From contig WTPW01000081.1 in assembly GCA_009809945.1 (NCBI GenBank), forward strand, positions 292,626 through 356,625: 64,000 bases of DNA. Reading direction: 5' to 3'. Each line of letters begins with the position of its first letter. The first letter of the stretch is position 1. Below, piece after piece: positions 29,456-42,904 of this stretch. The notes beneath the pieces are model-generated. The model was not told where the DNA came from. It ran no database searches and was given only the letters and a program-made list of their open reading frames with translations. Position numbers and translations under genes: made by a program. Source of the DNA: Gigaspora margarita. Taxonomy: Eukaryota; Glomeromycota; Glomeromycetes; Diversisporales; Gigasporaceae.

Positions 29456-30498
29456 ATCTCTTTTTTTAATATTTGCTAATATATTTACCTTTTTTTTACT
29501 AATGTTACGTCTTTCTTTATCTATTGTGGAGCAATTGCTCTTGTTTTTGCACTTGCACTTGCACTTATTCTTGCACTTGTTCTGACACCATTATACAAAA
29601 TGCTTGCAAATTCGTATAACATCATATTTGATTGACCTTTTTTCGCCCAAAATAGTTTGTAATAGTTTTAAATATTAAATAATCAAACAACAGAAGTAAA
29701 TTTTGCAAATTTACATTTTACGATTTAAGAGAGTTGTTTAAGTGCATTAATTTAAAACACTGTGTGAATCTTCAATATCACTCCATCTCTGGTATTGATA
29801 ATATATCATAGAATTTATTAAATATACAAATATCTGTAAAGTTTGACTACAAATAAATATACTAAGTTAGTGTGTATTTTTTGATATAAATTACTGTGAC
29901 TAGTGTGGTGTATCAAAATGGATTAAATGATTAATAAATAAATTGGTAAATAAATTTAAAGACTTTACTAAAACATGACTATGGTGTTTAAACCTATGTA
30001 TACATTAACTCAAAAATTAGATAATCAATTAACGCGGTGTGTATTAGATAAAAATGTTCTATGCTCTCAAAATCCCTAACTCTAACCTAAATACTAATCT
30101 TAACATTAAAAAATTTTATGATCCAATTTTGTATACAGTACAAAACAAAGAAAATCTAAAAAAATAATAAAAACATACTATAGACGTATAACACTATAGT
30201 ATTTAGTTATTTATTTTATTTATTTATTTATTTATGATTACTAGAAATAGAATATATCATGCTTTGGTGTTCAATACCAGTAAATACAAATTATAATATG
30301 CAAAATTTTTTTTGCTATTAGAGTTAAAGTTTGGGTTAAAGTTCATGTTAAGGTTTGGATAAGACATTAGTATATACCAAAATTTTGAAAGGAATTTTTT
30401 TTGTTACAGTGCAGGATGTCTTAAATCAGCAACCAAAAAATAATAATTTTTTAAAATTTTTTAAAAAAAATAAAAAATATAATTAAAGAAAATTTTTC
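29456..30498. other. Intergenic with module fragments
   Basis: No gene. CCCTAACTCTAACC (30073) and, in reverse sense, TTTGGGTTAAAGTTCA...CCAAAATTTTGAAAGGAATT (30330-30395) are diverged pieces of the MITE module described elsewhere. A (CACTTG)n-like stretch lies at about 29550-29580. Confidence 0.35.
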
Positions 30499-31432
30499 TA
30501 TGGTGTATGTAGCCTAGAACCAGAGTTACATGACCTAAATCTATATATAATTTAAAATTGGTTATAATTAATCAATATATATATATGTAAAAAATATCTT
30601 TTTGTAAATTAATACTATAGAACCAGTACTATAATATTACAGAAAGATTTTTACCTTAAAATATTAGTTTCAATTTATTTACTTTTAAATATAAAACAAT
30701 TTGATATCTGTACCAAAATTTGGCTACTATATTTAATATAATAATTTGTCAAATATGGCCACTATATTTAATAGTAACTTGTCAAACATGTATGCACATT
30801 ACAATGATTTGCACTTCTAGTCCTCTAGATTCTAGTTTCACACATAATTATTTGGATTAAAGCTAATATTTGGTATTACTTGATAATCCTGATAAATTAA
30901 TTTTGAAAATTTTAGAAAATCCATGCTCATCTTTTGTGTTCAATGACTTTTTGCTCAGAAATATTTGGACCATATGTATTCATCTTTGACCTAAAAATAA
31001 GCTACACCACGACTGACAATAGTCACTACATTGTAAAGTCCAAATTCTACTATATAATCACTTAAGTAAACTTATTTGGGATATTAAAATATGCTTGTCC
31101 TGAAAATTTCATTAAATTTAAGATTTTTTATTATTTGACTTTTAATTTTTACGTTTGATGAAAAAATTAAAATTTGTATGAAAATTTTGAAGAATATGTA
31201 TTTTTATCTTTTGAACATATTTGCTTAAGCGCTTATATCAATTTACATAGTAAAATTTAGACATTACTATGTAGTGACTACTTGCAAATTTTCTTATGGT
31301 TTGGATATCGAATATTTTTAGAAATGCATGCTCGTATTTTATGTTTAACATAGTTCTATTCAGAAATATTTGGGCCCTTCAAAATTGGCCACCTTAGTTA
31401 TGTGATGCTGATTCTAGGGTACATGCACCATA
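30499..31432. mobile_element. TIR element, 934 bp
   Basis: TATGGTGTATGTAGCCTAGA at the left is mirrored by TCTAGGGTACATGCACCATA at the right. TIRs are about 37 bp with TA ends. An internal direct duplication has a TCAGAAATATTTGGRCC motif near 30955 and 31360. No long ORF. Confidence 0.7.
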
Positions 31433-31482
31433 TAAAAATATAAAACAAACAAGCAGGACAAAACTATAGAGTTTATCTTTAA

Positions 31483-32128
31483 TATCCCTTAGTTTGTAAA
31501 GGTTTGCAGGCAAATTTGCCTGCATAATTACTATAAATATATCTCTGATCTACTTTTTTAATTATTTAAACTATTTAAATAAAATTTGGTATAATAATAT
31601 TTAAAAACAAGGATTATATTTTTGAATTTTATATTATAAGACAAAAAGTTTATGTTGCTTATAAGCTAAAAATATTAAATTTTAAAAAAATTTTTTAACC
31701 AAAAAAATAATTTACAATATCTTGGCAAATTTTTAAATATTGGTTTTAAAAATATAGTTCCTAATACAATATTGTAGTTTGTATAAAGGATTACAACTTT
31801 TATTATTGCACTTTAAGTGATTTATTTGTAAAAATTAAGACTTGTATTAGAAGTAAAAAATTTTTTTATAGATGAAGACATATAAAATTTGAGAAAACCT
31901 AAAGAAAATTTCTATAGTAAAAGTTCCAAAACAAAAACTTTAAACTTTTATTACACCAAAGTATTTTAATAATTTTAAAAAATTTTTATAATAAAGTTAA
32001 CAGAACTAATATTATATTTTTTACTTAGAAAGTATATAGCTAAAATTAATATTTAAAGTTTTATTTAAAAAATTTAAAATTTTAAAATTTATGCAGGCAA
32101 ATTTGCTTGCATAACAAACTTAGGGATA
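31483..32128. mobile_element. TIR element with GCAGGCAAATTTGCCTGC palindromes
   Basis: TATCCCTTAGTTTG...GCAGGCAAATTTGCCTGC at the left, mirrored by GCAGGCAAATTTGCTTGC...CAAACTTAGGGATA at the right. 646 bp with TA ends. The subterminal 18-bp palindrome in each arm is notable. The interior is extremely AT-rich without coding capacity. Confidence 0.75.
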
Positions 32129-32339
32129 GTAATAAAATGAAAATTTGTGCACATATATATAAAAAAACATATATTTTAAAAAATATAATAAAATTTTAGA
32201 CAAGGATCTAAGAGGACAACTCTTTCTAATAATCCCTCATACCAACTTTTCAACTAATACTGAACTATAAAACTTTACAATTAATATACTTGTATATATC
32301 AAAATTTATCTAGCAGCAACTGGGAACCAGAGTTCCAGA

Positions 32340-32666
32340 TTGGATATTGAGATAATTAAAATAGAGTTGGAAAAGATTTCTCCTTTCAAATTTGACTCTC
32401 TGGTAGAAGACTCTGGTATTATAGAAAATGTAGTAGAGCATAAAACTCTAAGGTTTTTATCAAAAGTTGCAGAAGTACTAGTAGAAGTACACCTTTGGTT
32501 GTATATACTATTTTGTAAAACATATACTTTTATAGTTCTTTACAAGTTGGTACCATCAGTATTTTCCTTTGGATTTTTCAAAATTTGCCAAAAAGTAGAA
32601 AATTTTAGCTTACCCTCCAATAGAAAGGCAATGTTTACTTTGGCCAAATGGAAGGTGCCTATCTAA
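32340..32666 (+). CDS. Hypothetical 108-codon ORF
   Basis: Not recognised. The first 50 residues are charged and mixed in composition (glutamate- and lysine-rich), unlike the AT-driven ORFs of the window. A hydrophobic segment (about residues 50-67) and a basic tail follow. No signal peptide, no introns and no homologous neighbour are visible. It may be a relic of a larger gene or an exon. No function can be offered. Confidence 0.22.
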   Translation: MDIEIIKIELEKISPFKFDSLVEDSGIIENVVEHKTLRFLSKVAEVLVEVHLWLYILFCKTYTFIVLYKLVPSVFSFGFFKICQKVENFSLPSNRKAMFTLAKWKVPI

Positions 32667-35600
32667 TTGGAATGAAGTCACAAGTGAGTTTTGGGTTTGC
32701 AAAATAAACAATAAATGACATGTAAAGTAGTTTGGAGGAAAATTACAAAACAAATTTCTTTCTAGAACTTTTTTTTTAGGCATAGTTTCTTTTCTTCTTA
32801 TATATAAATATTAGATATAGTCCTTGGGTAAAGTTGAATACTTTATACAGGCTATATAATTTTTATCTTTGTCTGTCTTATCTTTTCTCATTTTATATTT
32901 GTTTGCATTTGGTTTTAACTTATGTTTTGTAATATTATCCCCTTTCTTTTTTTTCTTTTATTTTCTAAATATCATTTGTTTATATAGATAGGAATCTAAA
33001 TGCTCCTTGTCCTAGAGGCTAGGTAAGAAAGATTAAAAAGAAGTTAGCAATCTTGACAAGGTATCCAATAGTCTATGAAGTACTAAGAGAGGTAGAAATA
33101 CATTAAGTTCTTAGTGAGTTAAGAATCCTGAAGGAATTAAAGTGTTAATATGCAGGTTGCATCTGGGTCTTAGATCAGGTGAGCCTTTGTTAGGAATAAA
33201 TAATTAAATATAGTGCAATATACAAACCATTCATGTATTTTTGTAGTATAGATATTTTTAATAACAAAGATAGGATTGCTACAAAAAAAAAAAATAATAA
33301 TAAAATTTTAGAAACATAATAAATTTTTAAGATATTAGCCAATCAGAATTTAATATTCTATCTTAAATTTGGCCATATCTAAAAGAAATTGTTGATTTAA
33401 GCATTCTTGCACTATAGAATATAAAAATTGGTATATTTGACAGAATTTTTAGATATAGATAATTTGTAAAAAATTCATTTTTCTGTTATACATAATTTTC
33501 ATATTACACTAATTTCAGAATTTTGATTGATCAAGAACACATGTGGTATTGAACACCAGTGGTATAATTTATCAATACCCAATTTAAAAGTTAAAAATTT
33601 ACTAACAAAAATGTGAATTATATATATAAACTAATTGTCAAATACAAAAATATAAGCAATTAGGATTGGTATACAAATAATAAGTAAAGAGAAAACAAAT
33701 GTTAGGGTCTATGCTTGAATATAGTCAAGAAAGAATTAAGATCATTAAAGAAAATAGAACAAGATAAAACTTATATATGTAATTAAACTAAGATAATTTT
33801 GTAGTATTGTAATAAAGGTGCTGTATTGATTAAAAATTGGCACCAAAATACTTGTTTTGATTAGAGATAGGTTCAGTCAGCTAAATTAGCTATCAGTTAG
33901 CTATTATTGACTATCTACTAGTAGCTGACTATAGCCAGCTATAGCCAATAATTTACTTATCAATTTCTTAATCAATTTTCTATCAAATATATAAACAAGT
34001 ACTAAATAATTCTATTTTTATATATTATATTTATATATTAAAGTATTCTAGCTATAGCAAAAAAATATTTGGGTCACATGCTGCAAACAGTCAATCAAAA
34101 TAATCAAAATATTTAAGATCTGATCTATATTTCAAAATATATTAAATATGAGCAGATTTTGACAATATATATATATATTTGTTATAATTGATCAAAAATT
34201 CTAATAAATATAAATGTGATATAAACAAATAAATAATTAATTAAAATCATTATATGATTTTTAGCTAGATTAGCTTAGATTTTTTATTACTATAAAAGGG
34301 GATCATCTAAAGTGGGCCAAATTTACATAATTATAGCCAATCAAATTACAGAAGTTTGATAATTGCCAATGAAGCAAAACAAATAAAAAATATGAAAATA
34401 GCAGTCTAAACCTACCTAAGGTATGTTAAGTAAAAAATATCGTGAAGGCAATATTGCTTATGAATAACTATCTAAAACTCAACCAAACTCTAATATAAGA
34501 TGACCATAACCCTAAAGTTAATCAAAAAATTATTAAGAAATATGAATTGCTTCTGCTTTAAATATTCTCTATAAAAGTAAATTTAAAAATATGATATCTA
34601 ATAAAAATTGTTGATTTATATATATTATCATGTTTGCAGATTAGTTAAACCAATCAATCTGCTCATATTAGTCATAGGACTTGTCTTCCGCAGGAGTTCA
34701 AAAATTACTTTATATAGCAATTTCAATATTGATTATTTAATTTTTGTATGAAAAATTCACTTTTATAGCCAGTTTTTCTAAAACAATTCCACTTTTGTAA
34801 AATATTTTGTTTATTACTTTTAAGTAAAAAATATAATTTCAATATTTCTTTATCAATTTATAAAAATTTTATTTTCTAGTTTTTTTAGTTTAAAAGAAAT
34901 TTTTAGTTAAAGTTCAAGTTTACTAACCTCTATAATATTACTTTAGAATGATTAATCTTGAATTTAGTTTTGAAACTGTCACTATTTTTTTAAAGAAAAC
35001 CAACTATAAGCTTATTTTTATTATAGCACAATAAGGGTTTTCATGTTACTGAATAACTTTACACTAGCTATAGATCTTTTACTAGGTTACAAGATCGAGT
35101 TTACAATTTCATAATAAAAATTACTGCTTGTAACTATACTGAATGCTTGATATTCTTTACTTTTTCAACTGCTACTAATAACTATAGCTTAATAAGTAGG
35201 TTTTGCAAAGGTTCCTGAGTCACTTTATGCTGGCTACTAGATTACAAAATTTTGTGATGAGAATCAATTGCTTGAATATTTTATAATGTTTAAACTGTGA
35301 ATGTTTAATCACTTGCTTGGTAAGTATGAGTGTATATATAAATTTAAACTTTTAAAAGTTTATTATATTTATTTATTTATTAACTCAGCTTATCTTGTTA
35401 TTAGGTAATGTCAAGTAGATTAAAAATCAATAATACAGCAGAATTGAGATCTTATTTTATATATAAAATTATATCAAAATTAGCAATCAAGCAATGGCTA
35501 TAAGAAAATAAACTGCAGAATAAGGTATTGCACTTTGAAAGTTAGACCAACAATTTTATACGACACAAACTATAAAAGCAAGTGCTACATCAAATATAAA

Positions 35601-36169
35601 TAGTAATGGTGGCCAATTAATTATCAATTAGATTAGTATTAATATCAATTACTCATAAGAATTGATAACAAATATTAATTAATCTCAAAGATAATTTAAA
35701 AGCTTAGAATTATATAATTGAGTAAATTTGATTAATTTGCCAAGTTGTAAGGCTAACATAAAATTGACATCAATATTCTAAAGATTAGCTTAAATTAATT
35801 AAATAATTATAATAAGAATTAAATAAATATTAATTAATTGTATATTAATTTGAAAAATTGAATAAATTTGCATTAGTAATAAAGAATTGATCTAAGAAAC
35901 ATATTTTGTTTTCTTTTTTTTGAACAATTTTTTTTAAAACTAATTATTTTTTTAATTAATTGTAAATTTTTTCAAATTTGATATAAATTAGCAATTTTAT
36001 ACAAATATCAAAAGCTTTAAATTTTAACTTATTTTCCAAAATTTAAATAATATTTATTAATATTAAATAATTATATAGAATCCCATATCTATATATAAAG
36101 ATGCAATAAATTTTGTATTATTTATTAAAATTAATCTACTATATTACAAGATCAGATCAGATCTTTTGT
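32667..36169. other. Long intergenic stretch
   Basis: No supported gene. GGTATTGAACACCA (33546-33559) is the inverse of TGGTGTTCAATACC at 30262-30275, a possible 3.3-kb inverted pair. TAGCTA/AGCTGACTA repeats cluster at 33890-33950. The rest is very AT-rich and featureless to me. Confidence 0.35.
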
Positions 36170-37030
36170 TTATAAATTAGATTTTCTATACAGATTTACA
36201 TTATTTTTTTCCTTTCGCTTTGTTTACATTGTTTTTTTAATTTCATTCTGTTTTTTTTGTTTTTATTTCATTTTTTTTATTTATTTAGTTTTTAATTTTT
36301 TTCACACTTTACAGAAATATTAACTCTTTGCAAGAAACCTACAACTTTTCGACACTTTGCAAGAACACCAATAAGACTTTGCAAGTTAACTCAGACTTTC
36401 GACATGCTGCAAGATACACAACTAATTCTCTCTAGCAATTTTGAAATTTTCAAAAACACTTCTTTGCAAGATTTCGTAAGTTTTTGCAAGATTTTACAAG
36501 TTATCACATGGTTTTGCTTTGTTATTTTTTGTTTTGTTTTTTTGTTTTTTATTTTTTAAATTTTTTTATTAATTTATTTTATTTCAGCACTTTGCGAGAA
36601 CAAACCTTTACTTTCTGCCATTTTGCAAAAAAATGCAACTCAAACTTTTTCAACACTTTGCAAACAAATATAAACTTTTCTAGCACATTGCAAGAACATT
36701 AACCTGGCACTTTACGAAAACAACTTGGTTTTAGCAATTTTTGAATGTGAACTCTTACTTCAGAGAAATGGAGATTTGGGGCTTTGTTTTTTTTTATTAA
36801 GTTTTGCTTATATAATTTGTTTTTTCATTGTTTTTTTTACTTATTTTTTTATTTTATTTATTCCTTATTTCACAGAACTTTGAAGAATATGATCTGACTT
36901 TTCTGATACTTTAAAAAAACACAAACTTTAACTTCTCTGGCACTTTGCAAGAATACTAAATTTTTTTGGCAAGTTTCAAAAACACCAACTTTTACTTGAG
37001 AAATGGTTTTTTTTTATTTTCACTTCTCTA
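36170..37030. repeat. Pyrimidine-rich region with CACTTTGCAAGAACA repeats
   Basis: Long T-runs alternate with about twelve imperfect copies of YCGACACTTTGCAAGAACAY at irregular 25-50 bp spacing (36300-36480, 36580-36720, 36870-36990). The 72-codon ORF at 36484-36702 is a by-product. It could be a degraded exon array or a low-complexity satellite; I favour the latter. Confidence 0.55.
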
Positions 37031-37224
37031 CCATTTTTAAAAAGTATTTAGAAAAAAGAGCAAAACAAAGGTAACAAAAGAAATAGTGAAGCTAATACGA
37101 TAGTTAAACAAAGAAGTGAAGATAATAGCTAATTGTGGAGTATGCAAAAATAAGTATATAGGTGCTAGTTTTATTTTTTCTTCTACAATAGTAATAGAAA
37201 TAGTGCAAAGAAGTGCAAAGTAGT

Positions 37225-37712
37225 TAAAATAACATGTAATAATATAAAAATAATATGTAATAATGTAAAAATAATATGTAATAATGTAAAAATAATATGT
37301 AATAATGTAAAAATAATATGTAATAATATAAAAATAATATGTAATAATGTAAAAATAATATGTAATAATGTAAAAATAATATGTAATAATGTAAAAATAA
37401 TATGTAATAATGTAAAAATAATATGTAATAATGTAAAAATAATATGTAATAATGTAAAAATAATATGTAATAATGTAAAAATAATATGTAATAATGTAAA
37501 AATAATATGTAATAATGTAAAAATAATATGTAATAATGTAAAAATAATATGTAATAATGTAAAAATAATATGTAATAATGTAAAAATAATATGTAATAAT
37601 GTAAAAATAATATGTAATAATGTAAAAATAATATGTAATAATGTAAAAATAATATGTAATAATGTAAAAATAATATGTAATAATGTAAAAATAATATGTA
37701 ATAATGTAAAAA
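37225..37712. repeat. 21-bp satellite array running into the gap
   Basis: AAAAATAATATGTAATAATGT is repeated about 22 times with almost no divergence, starting near 37230 and ending only because the assembly becomes N at 37713. The true length is unknown. Confidence 0.95.
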
Positions 37713-38042
37713 NNNNNNNNNNNNNNNNNNNNNNNNNNNNNNNNNNNNNNNNNNNNNNNNNNNNNNNNNNNNNNNNNNNNNNNNNNNNNNNNNNNNNNNN
37801 NNNNNNNNNNNNNNNNNNNNNNNNNNNNNNNNNNNNNNNNNNNNNNNNNNNNNNNNNNNNNNNNNNNNNNNNNNNNNNNNNNNNNNNNNNNNNNNNNNNN
37901 NNNNNNNNNNNNNNNNNNNNNNNNNNNNNNNNNNNNNNNNNNNNNNNNNNNNNNNNNNNNNNNNNNNNNNNNNNNNNNNNNNNNNNNNNNNNNNNNNNNN
38001 NNNNNNNNNNNNNNNNNNNNNNNNNNNNNNNNNNNNNNNNNN
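37713..38042. other. Assembly gap (N)
   Basis: 330 undetermined bases. The gap abuts the 21-bp satellite on the left and unique sequence on the right, so it most likely hides more satellite. Confidence 1.
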
Positions 38043-38291
38043 AAAATTTTTTTGAAGCTTATATTTCGAAATTGGTAAACTATACCAAACTTGCTACCTG
38101 ATGTTTGAAATTTAGCTAATATATACCAATGTAGAACCCCTAAGCATAAAATTTTTTACTATGATCCTCAAATATAACCTCTTATAGATTATTCGGGGTC
38201 CTGCGTCAAATACAATTCATTTGAAAGATTTCAGTAATATAAATTCAATAATGAAACTATATTAGCTATACATTTATATCAAATATTTTTT

Positions 38292-38420
38292 TCAAAATCT
38301 TATTACTATAAAAAGTTTTAGTGGTTTGAAAATTGAAATTTTATATGTAAATTTGTAAATTTACATAAAAAAAATTTTCAATTTTCAAATCACTAAAACT
38401 TTTTATAGTGATGAGATTTG
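38292..38420. repeat. Inverted repeat, about 60-bp arms
   Basis: TCTTATTACTATAAAAAGTTT at the left is mirrored by AAACTTTTTATAGTGATGAGA at the right. The arms meet near 38350 in an AAATTTGTAAATTT centre. It would fold into a stable hairpin. No ends or target duplication recognised. Confidence 0.7.
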
Positions 38421-38908
38421 GAAAAAATATTTGATCTAAATATAGAGCTGATATAGCTCTATAAAGTTACCTAGCAGATATTTTTAAAACTTCTTAGATA
38501 AAAAGTTATAGCATTTAAAAAATTGAAACATCTTGTATAACTATTGAGTATAGATGTCTTGCACTATCTGAACTTGTATAGAATATATAAAATTGTATCA
38601 ATATTTATTTCAAAATAGAGTAGATAGAAATATCAAGAATTATATAATAACCTGAAAGGTTGCTTGTGCATCTATCACAAGTATTTTGAATTAAACAATT
38701 TTTATATTATAAAATTATGAGAGTTTATATAATAAAAATTTTTGCAATATAAATTTTTTCATAATTTATATTTTTACACTAGTATAAAACCTTATAATTT
38801 TTTAATATTAAAGATTTGTATAAACATTTGCAATTTTTTTGTATAAATTTGTTTATTTATAGTATTAACAAAATTGTAAATTTACAAATTTTTACATACT
38901 ATAAACCT

Positions 38909-39136
38909 TAGGCCATGCAAATTAAATTAGTTGATTCTCATCACATGGAACAACCAAATAGGACCTGGCCAGCTGGCAAAAAATGTTATATTTAAAAAAT
39001 TTTTTAATATAAAAAATTTTTATAAATTTTTTTCATACAAGAATAAAAAAATTTTATATAGAAAAGAATTTTAACTTCTCTAAAAAAGTGACCTGGCCAG
39101 GTGACAAGAATCAATTTTATTAGTTTTTGTGGCCTT
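38909..39136. mobile_element. TA-target MITE with GGCCA ends
   Basis: TAGGCCATGCAAATTAAATT at the left and ATTAGTTTTTGTGGCCTTA at the right. The inner parts CATCACATGGAAC... and CTGGCCAG/CTGGCCAGG are also inverted. 228 bp. The ends resemble the GGCCACGCAAAG family. Confidence 0.75.
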
Positions 39137-41229
39137 ACATAGTTTTATATTAAATTTTATGTAATTTTACATTTTTTTTACATCACATAAAAACTTACAA
39201 AAGTTTATACATATAAGGAAGATAGGATATTATGGACACCTTAAGGTTCTTACTAGCAAAACATTTTAATAAACAAATAGATTTTTATACAATTTTTATT
39301 ATTTGAACTATGCTTAATAAAGAATAAATTACTGCAAAAAATCTTTATATCATATATAGTTTTAAAGATAAATAATTAGTATACAAATAGAATATAAAAA
39401 CTAAATTTTAAAGAAAAGAGAGGTATTGTGGATACACCAAATAATTTTTGATCTACTGATCCATTTTAGATGATTTTACTATCAAGTAACCATCTCAGTG
39501 AGACGATTCTAACAAGAACAAATTCATTAAAATCCAATCACAGGATTCCAAGATTATTAAAGATTAATACAATATAAACAAAAACTTATATTTTGTATAA
39601 ATGATAATATCGTGTGATCTAGTAATCAGAATTGGGTAAATTTTATACTATTCAATTCGACTCAAAGAGACAAATCAAATGATACCAAAACTATTTAATT
39701 CCAATTACTGGATAATCAGATATCTCATCTGACCACAATACCCTCCTGTTCACAATACTCTGCCTCTCTTATATAAACCAAAAAAAAACTTCAATTAGTG
39801 GTTGATATTTTTGCTGATGTCATTTTTAAATGTGTGAAAAACATACAGAAATATACATTCATGTTGAATACTAATTTGAATGTGTATAGTAGAGATGCTT
39901 AAAACAGCTTTACTATATCATCTATACCAATTTTCTTAAATCCTTTTTTTGGTAAAAGCTATGCTTCTTATTTATTCATTATCAGAAAGAAGTTACTTTT
40001 TTAATGCCAAATTGTATAATTGTATTGGATATGTCATTATAATAAAATAATTATATTATTCTGTTAATAATTATTTGAAAAAATGGTATATGTATATACA
40101 TATATAGCATATGAATAATAAAACTTGCGATCAATAAATATTAAATAATAAAAATATGCTAGTTTATGCATCATTTTAATTATAGATAATAATTTGTTAT
40201 AAAGTGATAGGCTCAACATTATTGCAAGGTTAAAATTTTTTTCTTCTTCTTCTTTTCTTTTTTTTTTTTGTGAATAAAGTTTTATTATTTGTATAGGTGT
40301 TAGCATGTAAATAGGTTAGTAAATATAATTTGTAAAGTTAATATATAAATCAAGGTTTATACAAAAAACAAAAATTATTAATTATATAAAATTTTGAATA
40401 AAAATAAATAACAAAATAAAAAATTAACTCAAGTAAAACCAACATTAGAACAAAAATGTTATCAAACAAAATAAACTAACAACCTACGAATATTACTACT
40501 TCATTGATAGATTAAAAGATTAAATAAACTCTGTATTTATCCCATAAACTGTAAATTTTAGTATAAAAATTTGTATGCTAAAATAATTTTGAAAAAAATG
40601 GTATCAGAAAAAATTTTATAAAATCTTTATTATAATTGGCTGTGATAACTTCCAAAGGTTCAAGCTATATGATGATGCTTTACTATTGTAGTATGATATA
40701 GTTAATATAACTCAAATGAAGGGTATAAATTCATATGATATTTGTAAAATATGCCACAAGATCTGAACTTTTAAACTATCTTTTCTCCTTAGAGTTGCCT
40801 CTAAAATCAACTCTATGAAGTTGATTATGAGGAATCTTTGGCCAACTTTAATATCATTTTATAAAAGGTACCTCCACGTGATAATTAAAAAGATCTTTTA
40901 TAATTGTCATGTGACTGTAGCTTTTTTACTATTAAATTTGACCATAAAGACTATATGACTGTCAACACTATTTGGCTGATTTTTGAGGCAGTGTTAAGAA
41001 AGTTTTGCAAAATAAAAATTATATGAAATCAATATGTGATGTGCTTTTATTTTATCTTAGAAAAAATGGGGTGTGACTTAGTAAAATTTGGTGCAATCGT
41101 ACAAAAACAGGCCAAAAAAATTTTAGTATACAAATTTGTACACTATATAGTTTAAGAAATAACCTTTAAATCAACATAAAGACTATACTGGTCCTGCATG
41201 CTGTGCAGCTACTCTAATTTTATTGGGAA
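39137..41229. other. Intergenic stretch
   Basis: No gene supported. Motifs GGTATTGTGGATAC (39424), its variant ATATTATGGACACC (39227) and the inverse CACAATACCCTCC (39735) suggest a decayed TIR element over about 39215-39775. An 80-codon minus-strand ORF at 40064-40306 is low-complexity. Confidence 0.35.
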
Positions 41230-41460
41230 ATTTTTTATATAGATAAATATTGATATATAACAATTAATCGATATAGATCAATTAAAAATTAACGATATAT
41301 ATCGATAAACTAGTTAAATATCAATATTTATCTATAATTGATATATAGCGTAAATAAATATCACTCACTATATATCTATTAATCAATTTTTATCATATTT
41401 ATTAAAACTGATATATAGTAATTAATGGATATTAATCGCTAGATTTTTGCTTTCTTGTGA
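41230..41460. repeat. ATCGATATATATCGAT repeat cluster, left
   Basis: Many overlapping ATCGATATA / TATATCGAT palindromic motifs. A similar cluster lies at 42905-43145, with the T-rich and GCAGTGAAR-repeat region between them. Confidence 0.6.
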
Positions 41461-41559
41461 TCTCATATTACGTAATGTACTAGATCTGGTTTTTTTTATT
41501 TTTTTTTATTTTGATCCTCGATCTATATTTCTTTTACTTTAAAAATTAGATCTTACTAA

Positions 41560-41801
41560 GTTTTCTATTATAAACTTTTTTTTTACATTTTGATTTTTAT
41601 TCGTTTTCGATTTTATTTATTTATTTTTTTTTATTTTTTTTTGTTTTTTTTTGTTTTATATTTATTTTTTTGTATATTTTGTTTTCTATTATAAACTTTT
41701 TTTTTACATTTCGATTTTTATTCATTTTCAATTTTATTTATTTATTTTTTTTTATTTTTTTTTGTTTTTTTTTGTTTTATATTTATTTTTTTGTATATTT
41801 C
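41560..41801. repeat. 121-bp tandem duplication in a T-rich tract
   Basis: GTTTTCTATTATAAACTTTT begins at 41560 and again at 41681, and the whole 121 bp is repeated with a handful of changes. It sits in a poly-pyrimidine region (41480-41900), which yields the Phe/Tyr-rich spurious ORFs. Confidence 0.85.
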
Positions 41802-42109
41802 GTTTTATATTTATTTTTTTTTACTTGTTATTTTTTTTCGTATTTATTTATTTATTTATTTTTTTATTTATCTGTTATTTATTTTTTTCTTTTAGAATGT
41901 AGAAAACCCTGAAATAATAGTTGACCCCAAATGAATTAGAAGAATCGTGGAGTGGAGATCTCTTACCTGCCTCACAGAAGTACGTTCGTTTTTGGAAATA
42001 GTGTGTGAGAAAGTAGATTGCCCAAATCTACATAAAGATAAATATATTTTTTTTCAGTATGTTTGTTTTCTTTTTTTTGTTGTTGTTACAACTAATACTT
42101 TTGTTGTTT

Positions 42110-42290
42110 TCTTGCAGTAATTTTGCAGTGTTTTGCGGTATTTCAACATTGTTCTTACTTGCAGTGAAGCAATGCCATTCTTGTAGTAAAATGATAGCAT
42201 TCTTGCAGTGAAATGATGATGTTCTTGCGGTGAAGTAATTGCATTCTTGTAGTGAAGTAACAGTATTCTTGCGGTGATGTTTGGATTCTT
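42110..42290. repeat. Degenerate tandem repeat, TTCTTGCAGTGAARTRA
   Basis: Seven or so variants of GCATTCTTGYRGTGAARTRA at about 24-33 bp spacing. The 96-codon minus-strand ORF across it is a repeat read-through. Confidence 0.7.
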
Positions 42291-42484
42291 TCATTAGTTC
42301 AGTAGTAGATTCGTTCATAGTTTAGATGGGTTTTTTGTATCATTTTGTCAGTTCAGTAGTGGATTAATTCAGGGTTTTTTGTGTTGTTTTGTTGCTAGGG
42401 CTCAGAAGTTTTTTTTTTAATATTTATTAACTTTTTTTTCTTTTTGATTCCTATATTTTTTTTATATATATATTCTCTTTTTTT

Positions 42485-42667
42485 TCAATCGTTAGAGTTG
42501 TCGCTGGAGCCATCACTGGAGCTGTCACTGGAGTCATCGTTGGAGTAGTCATTGAGGTTTAGATTGTTGTTGTTTCTCTTTGGATCATGGTCATATGCAT
42601 TAGGTCTGCCTTTTGTTATTAATTCCAATTTATTTGTTGTTTTTGGATATGATTTTGTTAGCACCAA
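42485..42667 (-). CDS. Ser/Asp-rich ORF, possible exon fragment
   Basis: 60 codons on the minus strand. The C-terminal third is a run of Asn, Asp and Ser from imperfect repeats of TGGAGYCATCAYTGGAG (plus strand, 42500-42555). The N-terminal part has mixed composition (TKGRPNAYDHDPKR). It may be the 3' part of a host or transposon gene whose other exons I cannot see. Function unknown. Confidence 0.22.
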   Translation of the reverse strand: MVLTKSYPKTTNKLELITKGRPNAYDHDPKRNNNNLNLNDYSNDDSSDSSSDGSSDNSND

Positions 42668-42904
42668 CTTGAATATAACATCATGGGTGATATCATTTTG
42701 GTTGTCTTTGGGTGGGTTGGGGCATGTAAGGTTTGCAGATTGTTATACAAATAAGACTGGTATACCTTTTTTTTTTTTTTATCATAATAAATATGAATTT
42801 TTTTGTTGAGTGCATTCTTAATATTGTAATAAAAAAAATTTTATATTACTGATATATAGTAATTATATAAAGTTTTTTAATAAATTAAAAATTTTTTAAA
42901 ATCG

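Noticed and set aside
41651..41912. Overlapping 80-83 codon Phe/Tyr-rich ORFs
   Set aside because: They are translations of a T-rich duplicated tract with no gene-like composition.
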